Shown here: one piece after another, positions 21,901 to 34,550 of the stretch
Position numbering within the stretch: the stretch's first letter is position 1
Layout: the number at the start of each line of letters is the position of its first letter
NCBI GenBank assembly: GCA_034509425.1
Contig: JAVTVJ010000570.1
Coordinates: forward strand, 310,001 to 374,000
From: Eopsaltria australis
Lineage: Eukaryota > Chordata > Aves > Passeriformes > Petroicidae
DNA length: 64,000 nucleotides
Direction: 5' to 3'
Translations under genes and position numbers: made by a program
Notes under the pieces: model-generated
The model's input: only the letters and a program-made list of their open reading frames with translations
What the model was told of the DNA's origin: nothing
Database searches by the model: none

Positions 21901-24900
21901 TGAGTTCCTGAGCAATGTACCATTTCATCTGGCCAAGGATGAAGGAGAAAGACACCCAAATTCCATGTTACATGACCCACAGATTAATTATGTGGTGTGT
22001 GGATCACTGGTTCTCCCACAGCTTTCCATGTCTTGTGCAGGCAGCTTTTACCTGCACCCATTTCTGCTGTCCCACAGCTGTAAGGATGCAATGGTGGAAG
22101 CATGGAGCAAGATCCCTGGAGATCAGACACTCATTCCAGTGACCCATGTGGCACCCAGAATGCTCACCTTGTTGAGGACATCTCGCTGACACCCAAGGTA
22201 GAGATGAGGCAGGATTCTCGTTGGGCCAGTGTTGGAAACAGGTAGGCAGGGTTGAGAAATGCAAGTAGGGATAAGTGTGGATTTTCCTTCACAGAGACCA
22301 GGGAAAGAGCTGGAGAACTCAGCAAATCCACCTGTGAGAGGAAGAGCAGGTATTTAATTTCCAAATGTGGTAGTGCCCGTGCCAGTTCTGGGAGAGCAAA
22401 TTTAGAATGGGAGATGGGGAGGCACTGAGGGGCAGCAGGAAAGCCTTAGCAGAGAAGCTGCACATGTGCCTCTTCCTTAGGTCAGCTTTGTGGTTCTCCA
22501 GACAAAATGAGAAACACAATAATCCTTGATTTTTCACTCCCTAGAATATGAGAAGAAACACAAATCTGTCTGTGGAACCATCCATTAGCAGCCAAGGCCT
22601 GCCTGTGTATTCCCACTTGGCCTGGAACATTTATTTCTCCCCCTCCACTTCTCAGAAGTTTTTGGTGCTTCTTCCCATTCTTAATATGTGGAAATGATTC
22701 TTCAGAAAAACAGGCACAGCACCCACCACACCAAGAGCAGGCACACCTTTTAGTCTGCACCCTAGCAAGATGCTTTCTAGACACTTCCTTCTCCTGCATC
22801 AGGTTTATACTGACAGCTCAGTAAGAAAAGGTCACATTTACTCCATTTGGTAAAAGCATTAATAGATGTCTTTAGTAATGCTTGCTTTTAAAATCCTACA
22901 GTACTAATTAAAATCCTACAGTTTTATTTTGTGTGCTGCTCCACAATTAATGTATTTCATCCAGGACAATGTAAGAAGTTTCATCTTTCAAAGTCACACC
23001 AAGCCAAGGCTTCTCCATCTCGAGTGGGGGAGGTGAAGCAGAGGGAAGACTTGCAAAGCACAGTGAAAATCCCCAGCTCTTTCCTCCAAGATGAGCAGAG
23101 TTTGAACTGAAGGAACAGTAATTATAACCTGTTCAGAATAGAAGGAATTGAAGCACTGATGTGCTGAATCTGCCAAATGCTGTGTTCACTATGATTACAT
23201 TTTGAAGATGTGAATTAAAATTACTCAAGAATAAGCTAATGTACTGTTTTGCCAGGGCTTGCATTACCATTATCTGAATTATGCCTATTCTTTAGATTTT
23301 AAAATCTGTATCATTAGTAAATGTAAAAACACCAAGGCAATAGTGTGTAACAACCCATTTTATCTAATAAAAAAAGCCAGCAAGCAAATTCTAGGGCAAA
23401 CATTTCATGAACAGCAATTCCTGCTCAGTGTCCTGAATAAATAAATAAATTTAAAAAATAAATAACTTGTCTATTTTGTTAGACAAGCTAAGGCACTGCC
23501 CATCAGGAGCACAGATCCTGCCTGTTCCATCGAAAGAGAGGAAGAGTTTGCAAAACAATTCTCTCACATACTTGCTAAATTTTCTTCTGTATGGCCTAAT
23601 GTTTTCCTTTTTGCTACAGGAAGCACTCCTTGAATTTATAGGCAGAGATTGAATTTAAGCAGTTATTTGAGAGGGTGAAGAAGAAGAAGAAATAAAATAT
23701 TTGCCTTGGTTTCATTTGCTTATTCTTTATTTGTTGGGAGCATTGCTGGCTGCTTTCTGGATCCTCTCACTGACATGACTGGCAATAGAGAAGTCCTTAT
23801 GAGGAAGCTGCATCAGCAAGGATTTTACATCTGTCCTTTCTTTGCAAAGACTACATGGGAAAAGTTCAGCAGAAAAGGTTTCTTCCCAACTACTTATGGA
23901 TTGGTCTCATTTCTGTGTGAAACCTGTGACAAGAAATTAAGCAAGAAGCTAATGTGCAAAATACCTGGGGTTTTGGGAGATGGAGCCCATGCTCTGTCAT
24001 CATAAATATAAAGAGTAATCTTTTATTTTATTTTTATTCCAGGACTCTATCAAGGCCAATTGAAATTATTCAAGATCAGATGCTTCAACACTTCCTCTAG
24101 AGTAGTCACCCTTTCAAAGTCATGTTTCTCCTTTTCTACCCATGCTTTCCTAGTAACGTGTTGCTTCAGTATCTTTACAACATGAAGTACATGCACAAAA
24201 CTCTCCAATCTCTAAAGTCTGACATTATATTGTCTGCCTTTACATGTGCACCAAGTGAACCCTCCATTCCTTTGGGTGTATCTTAACCTGGTGCTAGCAT
24301 CTGAAAGCACAAAACCAATGATTTGTTTCAAATATTAACCTGTCTTCCCTGCCATCCTCTATGAGCAGGTTTTCAGAAGGTTAGTAGCTTTTCAATGAAT
24401 CTGGCTTTGATTTATGGCACTTCCCAATATGAGAAACCCATTCTAGGTCAGTGCATGTGCAAAAATTGCTTTAAAAACCCACCAGCAAGCAAACCCCATA
24501 CCAACAAAATACACTCACATATGCATCCTGCTTAAAAGTACCAATTTCTTTAAGTGCCACAAACTATCAGGGGTCTGGAACAGCACCCACCTGCATGATC
24601 ACTGAGCTGTCATGGCATTATGAGACTCGTTTCTGTTCAAAAGAACTGTACTCCTCACTATTTGCTTCCACTAACTTACAAAATATAGCTATTTTTAAAA
24701 TATATAGGGAAATGTATTTTAAAAACCCCTCAGCACCTAAAGATGTGTAGAGGAAAGGAATTTATTTCAAATGTCTGTGTTTTCTAACACAGATGATGGC
24801 TCTCCAGAGTCCCTAAAGCTGAACTCTATGACCAGTCTACATGAGGAGCCTCTTATGAAGAAAGTGTTTTAAGCACTCAGACCACCTGTACACTTCTGCT

Positions 24901-27900
24901 GTAAATGAAGCAGTTTTCAAAAAATAAACCTTAAACACTCAGAAAATTAATTTATTCTACAGGTAGGAATGCAGAACAGAAAATTGAGCCTTAAAAGCAA
25001 AACGGGACAGGTTTTGTTTCAAAGTCCATAATTTGAGGATGACCTTTGCAAGAAGGCAATTCTTTTTCTTTAACTCTCGTTACCTACCTCAGTTGGAACA
25101 GGGCCATTGGCAGCACTGTGCAGTTTGTTTTAATTAGAGAAAATACACTTTTCTTCTGGAGCTAGTTCCTAAATAACACCCTTTCTCCCACCACTACTCC
25201 AGCCACATGTGAATCATAAATCAATTGCAAGAGCATGTTGAAACTATGGTGGGGGGAGAAAGAAAAAATCCACAGATCATTAACAAAGCTACTGGGTTAA
25301 TAGAGTTTCACTGAATTCTTTGATAAATGCCACTGGGCCTTGGAAATAGATGACTGACAAATAACTCCAGGATATTCTCTTCTCAATAGCTCCCAACCAC
25401 ACAGGTTTTCTGTATTCTTGGTGGTAAGCTGAGCTGAAACAGCTCTCTTGACATTCAACAGGATGTCTCTACAAAACCATGTCAAGGTGCCAAAAGCTCT
25501 CTGGTTTTGCAGCCCCTGTGTGTGGCAGACAACCCAACACCTCCCAGTCCTTACAGCAAAGTGTTTCTGCTTGCAAGCCTCCACATCCATTAGCAGAAAT
25601 CTGGCAAGGTCCAGTAAACGACTTGATTGCCCTGTTGCTATGGTTCTGCAAAGTGGTGACTACAGACTTCCCTTTGATCAAGGCTTCCCTAAGTACAGCT
25701 GGCATCATAAAGGTATGATCTCTAAGGGAATCTCAGTATCACAAGGGTCAGCTCCCTTCTCAGCCAACTCAGGAAACAAAATAGGGCCAAACCCAGATGG
25801 GATGAAAAAAGTTCCGGCAAAATTCTGCGGCAAAAGTTATTCCTCCTTACAGATTCACTTTGTAAGTGCTTATGTAAACAGAACTGCCAATTAACTTTGC
25901 TAGAAACAGGAAGAGGCAGGGAAAGAATACGGGATCAAGTGGCAACAAATGATAGAGAAATGCTGTTAATTTGGGAAGAGCTTCCTTTCACTGAGGGAAT
26001 GGAATCCATCCAGATCCTTATGATTACTCAGTTTAACGACCACTAAACACAAATCATAAATTAATCCAGAGGAATGACTGCTGAGAAGCACAAGCAGTTA
26101 CAGCAGCTCATTTCTGTGTGTTCTGTGGAAACAGAGCAGGAGCACTCCAGTGCTGCCAGCTGCCCTGCTGCAATCAGGGAGAGAGCTCTGCAAACCACTC
26201 TGCAGGTTTGCAAAAGATCAGCCAAGCCCAAAGGTCTTGATTTGAACACTTTGTGCAAAGTTGTGATGTGCAGATCATATTTCATTGTTTTTACCCAATA
26301 TTTAATAAAACCTTTCCAGTTAAATGACCCCTTAACAGGACAGGTGGATGGTTCTTATGTTCATTCCATGTTACACTGGTTTCTCTTCTTCCTCCTGGAC
26401 TTTATATTTCCTTCAATGGGATGTCAAACCACTCAGAGTCGTGACCACAATCAGAAAAGACAAATTTGCAGGGAATGTACTAATTACTTATTTGACCCAG
26501 GGAAGAGCCAAAAGGTTAAGCAGAAACACCAATTACTAAAAAATCAGTTTTCAAACTGCAAGCATCGTTCTTCATTCACATCACAGAGCACAGATGCTCC
26601 CTCATACATCCATCCCATGTCTCTACTTACACATATTTCTAACATATAGGAAAAATATTCAATCAGGAGGCAATCCTAGTATCTCTTTATAGTTGCTCAT
26701 AATATTACTCTTGAAACATCTAATTCTGTAATTCCTTTTCATCCTCAAGTGTCTGCAGAGATGGGCACCAGAATTTTTATCTTTAATCATCTAGAGAGAG
26801 CTGCTGTTGCTAATTAAGCAAGTGCATACTGACAAAGCACATAAAGGAACAGAGATCTCACTGTGCTTCAGAGGTAAGTTGTGTTAAGTTTGGGTGGAAA
26901 ACTGAAGAGCAACAGCTAAAGGTGCAACTCTGAGTTTCCTCACAGCTCTGCAGGGAAAGGGAAAGATGAAAACAGGAGACCTTACCATTAGGTGTGACTT
27001 GTTTTTTCTGTATAACTGTCCAAGTATGGATACAACTCCTACAAAGGTGAGAGCTCCATGCATACAAATCCTAACAGCTACAAATGTAGAAACAAGCTGA
27101 CAATGCACTTGTGCCCTGAGGATTTTGTACTGTTTCTTTGTAAATGCAGCCATGCAACCTAACTTGGAATGAAAGAAAGGTGAGAAAATAGGCATTCACG
27201 TCACTTCACATGTTTGCAGTGAGCCTGGCCAGCTACAGCTCGATGGAGAGCCCCAGCAATTGCTTCTGAGCCCCAGAGCCTGGCAGTGTGGCCAAGGCAG
27301 AGGGGAGAAGAGATCCAGCTGGAGAAGAGGTGGTAACCAGGATGAAAGTCTCTGGCACCTTCTTCAACTGATGGAGATCACTTCCAAAGACCAGAGGAGC
27401 AGCTTTTCACTTTCAGGCTACATAAACTTGCTTTTCATCCAAGTAACTGAGGGGCTGCAGAACCAAAGGGTCCCACCTGCCACCAGTGGCCAACTCACAG
27501 CAGATCCTTGCCAACTTCCAGCCTGAGCTCCCTGAGCTGCTCGGTCACACCAGCAAATCCACTCCCAGCTCAGCTTTTCAGGGAGAGACACTAATTTGAG
27601 TCTCTGCACTGTACCAGTGCTCATTTCATACAAGAACTTCCATTATTTTTTTCATTTAATTACTCCTTTTGTCAAGCCTTATTGAAGCTGACCAATGAGC
27701 TTTTGAAACATCTTTTTGTGGGTGACAGCAGAGACACTTGTTTGTGTCTCTGGCAACTCCTAAGAGCTTGGCTTCCCTAAAACTCCAGCCTAAGAAAAGC
27801 CTAGGAAGTGTTTAATGCAACATCCCTGCAGCTCCAGCTGCTCCTGCAGCTCCATGTGCCTCACCCAGGAGGCACAGCAAGATCCTGTCTGGTGCTCCTG

Positions 27901-30900
27901 GTGGAGATGTAGGAGACAGTGGATGTGTCCTTTTTTCACATGGAGTCTGTTGGAAAAGACCACAGACAAGGCACACTGGTAACAGAGCAAACTTTGGCAT
28001 TTTTCTTAAGTGCCACTCAAATCAGATACTGCTCCTTTCACCCCTGCTTTGGATTCCGACTGTTCTGAAAAAGCCAAAGGGAGAAATTGGTTTTCTTCAA
28101 TAAATTCTTGAAAGTAGACTAGAAGTTACTTCCTTCTTTTTCTCACAAGACCTAATTGTCTCCCAATACACCAGTGTTAATTCAGCATCAAACACCATCA
28201 TTTTAAAGCAGGAAGTGGAAAAGGTCTGAGACCCAAGTGATGATTCAGAAAACCAAAGACAACATGCATACACTAGGACAGCATTGCAAGAAGGAGACTC
28301 TGAAGCTTGTGGATTTAACAGACAATTCCACCTTCATTAAATCCAGAATTTGCTTCTTCATTAAGGGCACTAATTATTCATAATTTTCTATAGCCACATA
28401 CTAATAAATATTATATTGCTATCCCTTTTTAAAAAGGAATATTGCTATCCTTTTTTTATTCCCTTTTCCATTTCATTTTCCCTTTTAAAGGAACTAAAGA
28501 ATAAAAAAGCAGGAAAATTTGCAACTACCTCTAAAACATATTTAGGCTCTGTGATTCTAAGTAATCCTCACCAAACTCCTGTATTCACCGAAGGGATGCA
28601 GTGGAGTAACTCATGTTTAGCTTTTGGGGGTTTTGTTCCTCTTCTAAATACCAATTTAGAATTTGTTACTGTAAATACTGATTAATACTGTAAATACCAG
28701 GCCAGTCAGGTAACATTACTGAAAACTAGGCTAAAAAAAAATAAATCAAACAGCACTATAGCAAAGACAAAATATACAAACCCCAACGTTTTACATTTGC
28801 TTTGCCTCAGAGACTCTTCGTGCTCTTTCCCAGTCACATTCCCACTGAACATTAACGTGTTTATCTAAAAGCTGCAGTATAGATTTTTTCCCTTGCCATA
28901 AGGAAGGAAAGCTGTAAACTTTCTGACTCCCAAGTTTTATGAATCTGCAATGTTTCCACTCTGTTTAAACGAGCTGCAGACCTCCACAGGCCATTACAAT
29001 TCCCGCATTCCAGCTCCGCTCCGCAGGGACTCGTGCCATTTTCCATTACATAAGCTCAGGCTGGAGAGCCCATGGAGAGCTGGGAGGGCTCCCATCCCAT
29101 TCCTGTCCCCCCCTCCTCAGCCACGGGGAGTCCTTCCACAGGATCCAAGGTTTCACAGCTTGGGAAAGCCAGGGGTGTTTTTCTGCCGGTGCCGCTCGGA
29201 AAGTGGCCCCGTTATTCCAGGTGTTTTACAAGCACAGTAGCAAGGGAAGTTCTTTGCCCTGGAGGGTTTCTGCCTTTGGTAAGACAAGGTTAATAGGCAG
29301 GTTAAGCAAACAAGGAAGGGGAGATGTGTGAGAATGGGGTCAAGCCTCCCATCCCACCCAAGTGCCATATTCCAAGTGGCACGACAAGTACAAAGAGCAG
29401 AGTGGACACCCACACTCGCTCTTTCTGCCTTTAAGGAAAAAAAAACACCAAAAAAACCTTCACCATAATTTCAGTCAATTAAGTTTCACAAGCATCCAGA
29501 GGTATCCAAAACAAAAGCAAACTCAACAAGTTATTCTTGGGTTTGAGAAATGTTATGTGAGCACTACTCCAGTCAAACCTTGCTCTCTCTCAAAAGACAG
29601 CAAGTGGATACACATATGAAAGTAATAAGCCCTACTCCCATTCTTCAAGTGCTTAAAACAATTATGGCACTAAATGAACACTGAAAATTGCATTTTAAGT
29701 ACAGAGGGTGGGAGGATATTCACAGAGGCCTGGCTGTAGCCAAGCTTTTCTAAGCTCTTGCAAAAATTGATGGAGAGGGAGACTTTTCAAGGGGTGATTC
29801 AGAGCTAAGCTCATGTCTCACTCCCATCTCCTCCCCACCAACACTGGCTGTACTCCATGGGTTATGGAGCCACTTGGGGAACACTGCATTCCCTCAGCAA
29901 GATTTTTACCCCTCTCAACAGAGGCTTCCTTCTAAAGGAATCAACCAGTGGGAATGTCAGGAAAGCTGGCATCATTGTGCAACAATCCCTCCCCTCCTCC
30001 AAACACTGGCAGGATGTTTAACAGCTCATTCTCACCATATTTATTTCAATTCACAGGTCACCTGATTGCTTTAATTGATGACCACCATTTTAAGGTGTGC
30101 TGGGGTACTCTGCAAAGACTTATATGTAGGAAACACACAGAACTTCAGTCAGCCACAACTGCAAGTTGCTCCAAAGAAGCTCCAAATCCAAATGTTAAAA
30201 GGTGTCAGGATGTTTGCCAGGATTTTATCAAACCTTGGGCCTTCATTCAGTCCACACTGAACCACATTACTTGACAGAGGGGACTGCAGAAGCTGGGAAC
30301 AAAGCCCTGTCTCTCAGCCCTGGTCCCTCCACTGCATGGAAATGACCATGAGCCCTACCTTCAAGAGAATATTCTTCAGATTTCCTGCTCTCCTGCCACA
30401 AGGGATATTTGTTCTGGAGATAAAGCAGTGAAAAAGCACTGGGCTTTTCTTACCCAGATTTTCTTCCGGCAAGTAAAACAACACAATGGTGAACGTGCCC
30501 TAGAGGTACTTCAGTATAAATGGGCATCCAATTTCAAATATTTCTGAAATGAATGGCAGGATAAAGAAGACTGAAGAAGAGTTCTTGACTTGCTTCCTTC
30601 TCCTTGGATCCTCCATGCAAGTCTTTGTTTGCTACACACATCTTGTCAGGTCAGGGGAAACAAGGAATTTTTAATGACAGTTTGTATATACAGAAAGGTT
30701 TTGTTTTGGGGGTTTTCCTGTTTTTCAGAAAGCCTTCAGTTTAGATTAAGTGTTTTGTACCAAAAAAACCAAAAGTTTAAAAAAATCACTACAAAATAAA
30801 AAGCTGTGCTTCACTTTCTTCACAGGAAACATTTGAAAGGTAACTGTCATGAAGACATCTGTGCTTGCATGAGCAGAACTGAGCCAGATTAAAAGCAGGG

Positions 30901-33900
30901 AAGAAAAAGTATTTAAGGAAAGTAGAATATGAATGCTTCCATTCACATAGTGGAATAGAATTTAATCAAGACTCTTGATGTTTACTGCCTCAATAATGAT
31001 CATTCAAGCAAAAATCACTGGTCTCTCTTGTTTCTGCAGAGCAAGCAGGAAAATCATAACACTATTAACTAGAAACAGGACTCCATGCAAGTAAATCCAA
31101 TTCTCAACATATGAGAAGGAATCAAGTGAGATCCCTGTGTTTAAATCTTACTTAACTCAGAGGAGTAGATGACATGATGGGAATAGAATTAAGCCCTTGG
31201 TGTCCACATTTCAGTATTTTGTGCACTGTTAAAAATTAAGAACCAAACTGAATTCCTGAAAACATTCCTCACCAGATTATGAATATTTTTATGAGGTTAT
31301 ATCAAGATCTTAAACTAATTGGTAAGGGTTCCTTTGAGGTTTTTACTATAGTTACTTCAATGAAAAAGAACCTCCAGGGCAGAGCACACCTTTATGCACA
31401 ACCTAAATATAATCCACCTCACCAAGTGCTCAGTAATGAGGGGTTTCAAGAATAGAGGCAGGAATTTCAGATATTTGTTAACTGCTCCTTTTTCTATCCC
31501 AACAAAAAAAAATATTTTCCTACCCCAAAATGTTTATTTAAGATCTCTATTTTAAATAAACCAGATTTAGTGGCATAGGGAAAATTCAAGTCCAAAGGTT
31601 TTTCTTTTTACACAGTGCACTGACCCCTGCCCTCATTATGGGCCATAAACATTTATGAGAGTTCGTCATCAGCTTGCTGAGATAACATATTTTATCTAGT
31701 TTCCTACTGCCACATATCAATAAACTCCAAGGAGCTTTCTGTAAGACTGAATCTACCCAACTCTCCTTCACCCCACATCCCAAAAGGTTTCCTGTGTGTG
31801 CATTAAGTAGCTAGATTTTTAACAGATGTAAAAAATAAGCACTTGCCTGTAATAGATCAATAGGAAATAATTTCCTTATATTTCCCTTTTGTTCTTATCC
31901 TGCTCTACCACGAGTTTCAAATCCATCAGTCGTTTCTGCATTCATAAAGATCCCCATCCTAGCTATGTAAACAAATATAAGAGGAAATTCTCAGAGCTGA
32001 TCTTTGCTAAAATAAAAGTCCTGCTTTTTATAGGGAGGATTTTGACACATTAACTAACCCTTACCAGCTGTGTGTGGCTAAATTCACCTCAGCCCATGTG
32101 CACTACTGTCTTGCTTGTGGTTTAGGTAACAATTCCATCTTGAACAGACAACTACCACATGCTGGAAATGAAAACAAAACCATTTCTCACGGTATCAGTA
32201 TGATACATGCAACTGGTGATTGCCCAGATGATGCACTGGGGAGCTGGGAATGCTCCCTTCCTGGTCCTGTCCACAGGCAAGTCTGAGAGTGGAGACTCTC
32301 TGAGCCCTTCTTTCAGAGGGTCCAGAAGATGAGACAGAAGATCAAAGCTGTGTCTCATACAGGTGAGGAACAGTGTAAGGAAGGGAAGTTCATGGTAATT
32401 CCTGTACTTGGCCCCTCCCCAACACCTCCCTGCCATGAGGTCTAATTCTCAATTGTAAGAGAGCTGTTTCTGTTTCCATCATGGAAATTAAGTTGTGGAT
32501 AGTCTCATTCCTGCCTGGAGCTGTAATCTGCTTCAGGTTATTAAAAACCAGGACAGCTGAGCAGGGTTGGGAACTCGAACAATAAAAGGATTTCTGAGGA
32601 GATATGAGTTGCTTCTAGACTGGCTTCTTTTTCAAATAACAATTTTCAGTTTAAGAGAGTATTAACCACTTCAGCCCCCCTGCATTAAGCATTTACTGTG
32701 CCTAGACACCACACAATTACTCAGTGGCTCATATGTAAGAAGAGTTCCTTAATCTAATACCATAATCCTGAAGTTTATACCAGCACTTGAAAAACTTCAC
32801 AGGTCTGCTATACCAAGAGCATTTTCTTTCTTTCTTCTCTTTATTCAAGTGTTTCAGAGGTTTCTTTTGGTATATCTCACCTGAATGGGGTTTCTTTTGT
32901 TACATCTTACCTGAAAGCAGATACACAGAGCTGAAATTCTTCTCCAGTTTGCCCAGGAGCACAGTAAGAAAGCAGTCGGATGAGAGAGAGGTCACATCTT
33001 TAGAGCTTTGGTCATACACCACCACTTCCTGCTTGCAATCAATTTCAATCTGAAACACAAGGAACTCAGAGTAAAACAGGAAGGAGGAAGATGATTAAAA
33101 GCACCACATTATCACCTCCATCAGGGTTCCCACATAGCTGCTATAACAGCAGTTCTGATATATAGATTTCTTATGCACCTGCACACTTAACAGTTTTTAT
33201 TTTATATTTCATAAGCCACTCAGATTTAATTCCCTGGAAAGTTTGCAAATCGATCATTTGCTGCAGGTTGAAGCCCACTCCACAAATTTTTATCATTTGG
33301 TAATTTTATGTCACTTGTGAATTGCTCTGCCTTCAGCTAGGCTGGTGGATTTCTTTAAAAGCTGAGCTTTTTAGGATGTGGCCCTGCCTCACTTTCTGCT
33401 TCTGAAGGTTTTGTAAATAAAAAATAAAGAGACCTTAAACTGCCTCTAAGCCACACACATTTTGGTTACTTGCACAACTTTATATACAAAATACGCTTTA
33501 GATAACAAAAATAAAAAGCTTAATTTTCAATATCTCAAAGCAAGAATGTAATAGATCATTTTTGTACCCAAACTATGTGAAACAAATATCAATGGAAAAA
33601 AAACCCAACACCCCCTCCACACACACAGACACAGAGATACACATTAATTTTAAACAGCATAGCTATTTTCTTTTCAGTGATAACACTATTTGGAGAAAAC
33701 CACACCCCTCCTCTCAAATAAACAAACAACAGAACAAACACCAAAATCCCCATGAAAAGCCCTTTAAAAGGCAAGTAGGAGCCAGGATTGACAGAAAGGC
33801 AGTTTCTTTGCAAACCAAAGGACCACTTGCTAAGCAAGCCCCACTACCACAGACCCCCAATAATCCTTCAAAGTTTAGGAGAGAATGTTTCCTGCCTTAA

Positions 33901-34427
33901 TTACACACATTTGAGAGACTGTGCTTTGCAAGACACACAAGAACCCTGAGATTCTTTCTGAGTAAATTCTAAATCCTTTACTCCTTTACTCTACAAAGAA
34001 TCCCAATGATAAACTCAAGAGTAACTAATACCCTCTTCCATCAGGTAACATCTCAGCTAAACTCAGTCCTCTAATCTTGTTTGGTTTTGGTTGTTTGGTT
34101 TTTTTTTAATTAAATACTTAAGGAAAAATTATTGCAAGTTGCTTTCCAGGCACTCCTTTAAACAAATGCAAGGAATAAAAGGAAAGTGACCCCTACCTTG
34201 TGTTTTGCTGAATGCTGAATGAGCTCTGTAATCAAAACTTTGTCCTGCTGCAGCCTGCGCTTCATGAGCTTGGAGCAGTTGATGTTGATGGCATCCAGGA
34301 CGTGGGATGTGTTGTATTCCACAAAGGGGCGGCTGTCAATCAGCAGCAGCTTCTCTGTCCCACTCTCCAGCAAAGCCACCAACTTCTCGGGGACAATGAG
34401 CTGGGTCCTGATCATCTCATCGGCCAT
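14812..34427 (-). CDS. DUSP16: DUSP16 (MAP kinase phosphatase 7), whole coding region, six coding exons
   Basis: Dual-specificity protein phosphatase that removes phosphate from both Thr and Tyr of the MAPK activation loop. Family knowledge says it prefers JNK and p38 and shuttles between nucleus and cytoplasm. Joining 34427-34197, 33049-32911, 22331-22168, 18819-18660, 17969-17846 and 15919-14812 gives 1926 nt, that is 641 codons plus TGA, with all splice phases matching and every intron GT-AG. Domains: rhodanese/CDC25-homology about residues 15-138 with the basic docking stretch KLMKRRL at 53-59; DSP catalytic domain about 160-302 with general acid Asp214, nucleophile Cys245 and Arg251; Ser/Pro-rich tail from about 303, ending in EIIEVS. 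Introns are 1147, 10579, 3348, 690 and 1926 bp. The paralogue DUSP8 is less likely because the tail segments (KRSFSLDIKSVSYSAS, LKGWHSDILAPQ, KRRSCQMEFGES) match MKP-7 as I remember it. Confidence 0.97.
15920..17845 (-). other. DUSP16: DUSP16 intron between coding exons 5 and 6
   Basis: Intron of 1926 bp with GT-AG ends. It holds a perfect 17-bp tandem duplication (16081-16114) and otherwise nothing I recognise. Confidence 0.9.
16081..16114. repeat. Perfect 17-bp tandem duplication
   Basis: TTTAAAGCAAAATAATG occurs twice head to tail in the intron before the last DUSP16 exon. It looks like a recent slippage or microduplication. Confidence 0.9.
17846..17969 (-). CDS. DUSP16: DUSP16 coding exon 5 (P-loop with catalytic Cys)
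   Basis: Encodes the rest of Glu232, residues 233-272 and two bases of Arg273, from KAKASNGRVLVHC to MSLDEAYR. It holds the signature HCLAGISRS (HCxxGxxRS) with nucleophile Cys245 and phosphate-binding Arg251, followed by the AYIMK helix. The acceptor is TTGCCATGTAG before 17969 and the donor is ACAG|GTAGGG at 17845. All catalytic residues are present, so the enzyme should be active. Confidence 0.97.
17970..18659 (-). other. DUSP16: DUSP16 intron between coding exons 4 and 5
   Basis: A 690-bp intron with GT-AG ends, the shortest in the gene. No recognisable element inside. Confidence 0.9.
18660..18819 (-). CDS. DUSP16: DUSP16 coding exon 4 (phosphatase domain with general acid Asp)
   Basis: Encodes residues 179-231 and the first base of Glu232, starting ELMQQNDIGYVLNASNTCPK and ending LDNSVDFI. 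The catalytic general acid is Asp214 in VPVNDS. The acceptor is CTCTCTTTCCTAG before 18819 and the donor is ATAG|GTGAGC at 18659. In this reading, intron sequence continues with an in-frame extension before the first stop, but the strong donor and the family alignment place the exon end at 18660. Confidence 0.96.
18820..22167 (-). other. DUSP16: DUSP16 intron between coding exons 3 and 4
   Basis: A 3348-bp AT-rich intron with GT-AG ends. I see no further coding exon, RNA gene or transposon in it. Confidence 0.88.
22168..22331 (-). CDS. DUSP16: DUSP16 coding exon 3 (domain linker and start of the phosphatase domain)
   Basis: Encodes the rest of Gly124 and residues 125-178. It starts with GGFAEFS, the end of the rhodanese domain, passes through a Cys/Pro-containing linker (CEGKSTLIPTCISQPCLP) and enters the DSP domain at PTRILPHLYLGCQRDVLNK (160-178). 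The acceptor is CCTCTCACAG before 22331 and the donor is AAG|GTGAGC at 22167. The intron upstream of it (22332-32910) is 10.6 kb, the longest between coding exons. Confidence 0.96.
22332..32910 (-). other. DUSP16: DUSP16 intron between coding exons 2 and 3
   Basis: A 10.6-kb AT-rich intron. It contains short simple repeats (TAAA-rich 23433-23465, GAA-rich 23676-23692) and a 26-bp tandem duplication at about 28413-28456 (ATATTGCTATCC...). No coding exon, retrocopy or CR1 element was recognised. Confidence 0.85.
32911..33049 (-). CDS. DUSP16: DUSP16 coding exon 2 (second half of the rhodanese domain)
   Basis: Encodes residues 78-123 and the first base of Gly124, starting IEIDCKQEVVVYDQSS and ending SSVYLLS. 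The acceptor is CCTTGTGTTTCAG just before 33049 and the donor is TCAG|GTAAGATG at 32910-32909. The phase is 0 at the start and 1 at the end. The stretch VVVYDQSSKDVTSLSSDCFL is typical of the MKP-7/MKP-5-like CDC25-homology fold; the domain is non-catalytic and serves substrate docking. Confidence 0.96.
33050..34196 (-). other. DUSP16: DUSP16 intron between coding exons 1 and 2
   Basis: An 1147-bp AT-rich intron with a GTAGGG donor and a TTTCAG acceptor. Nothing else recognised. Confidence 0.88.
34197..34427 (-). CDS. DUSP16: DUSP16 coding exon 1 (start, N-terminal half of the rhodanese domain)
   Basis: Encodes residues 1-77, beginning MADEMIRTQLIV and ending QHSAKHK. It holds the first half of the rhodanese/CDC25-homology domain (LLLIDSRPFVEYNTSH at about 27-42) and the basic docking motif KLMKRRL at 53-59, which in this family binds the common-docking site of JNK and p38. 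The exon ends AAG with GT at 34196-34195 (GTAGGG donor), phase 0. It has one residue more than my recollection of the human N-terminus (LIV against IV near residue 10-11), which explains why the catalytic Cys is 245 here and 244 in human. Confidence 0.96.
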
Positions 34428-34550
34428 GACAACAACGAGGCCTCTTTCCCCACCTCCCTCTCTAATTTGCTGCGATGATGTAATGGCTGTGTACTCAAAG
34501 GCTTAGCCACACCATTGTGCTAGAAGTGTATGAGGTCATGCTGGTAGTGA
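34428..34550 (-). promoter_or_regulatory. DUSP16: DUSP16 5' UTR part of the start-codon exon
   Basis: Reading the minus strand, a good splice acceptor (pyrimidine tract TTTAACTTTTCTTTTGCCAG) ends at 34551, so the exon carrying the start codon probably begins at 34550. This leaves 123 nt of 5' UTR before the ATG. The chosen ATG at 34427-34425 has G at -3 and G at +4, a strong Kozak context. The acceptor is predicted by eye only; a weaker AG nearer the ATG cannot be ruled out. No CpG island lies here, so the true first exon is elsewhere, probably beyond the right edge of the window. Confidence 0.6.
34495..34539 (-). CDS. Short upstream ORF in the DUSP16 5' UTR (14 codons)
   Basis: If the 5' UTR exon begins near 34550, its first ATG is at 34539-34537. 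It opens a 14-codon frame (MTSYTSSTMVWLSL) closed by TGA at 34497-34495, 67 nt before the DUSP16 start. The context has A at -3 but A at +4, so some initiation is plausible. It would be a translational brake rather than a functional peptide. This is inference and depends on the exon boundary. Confidence 0.3.
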   Translation of the reverse strand: MTSYTSSTMVWLSL

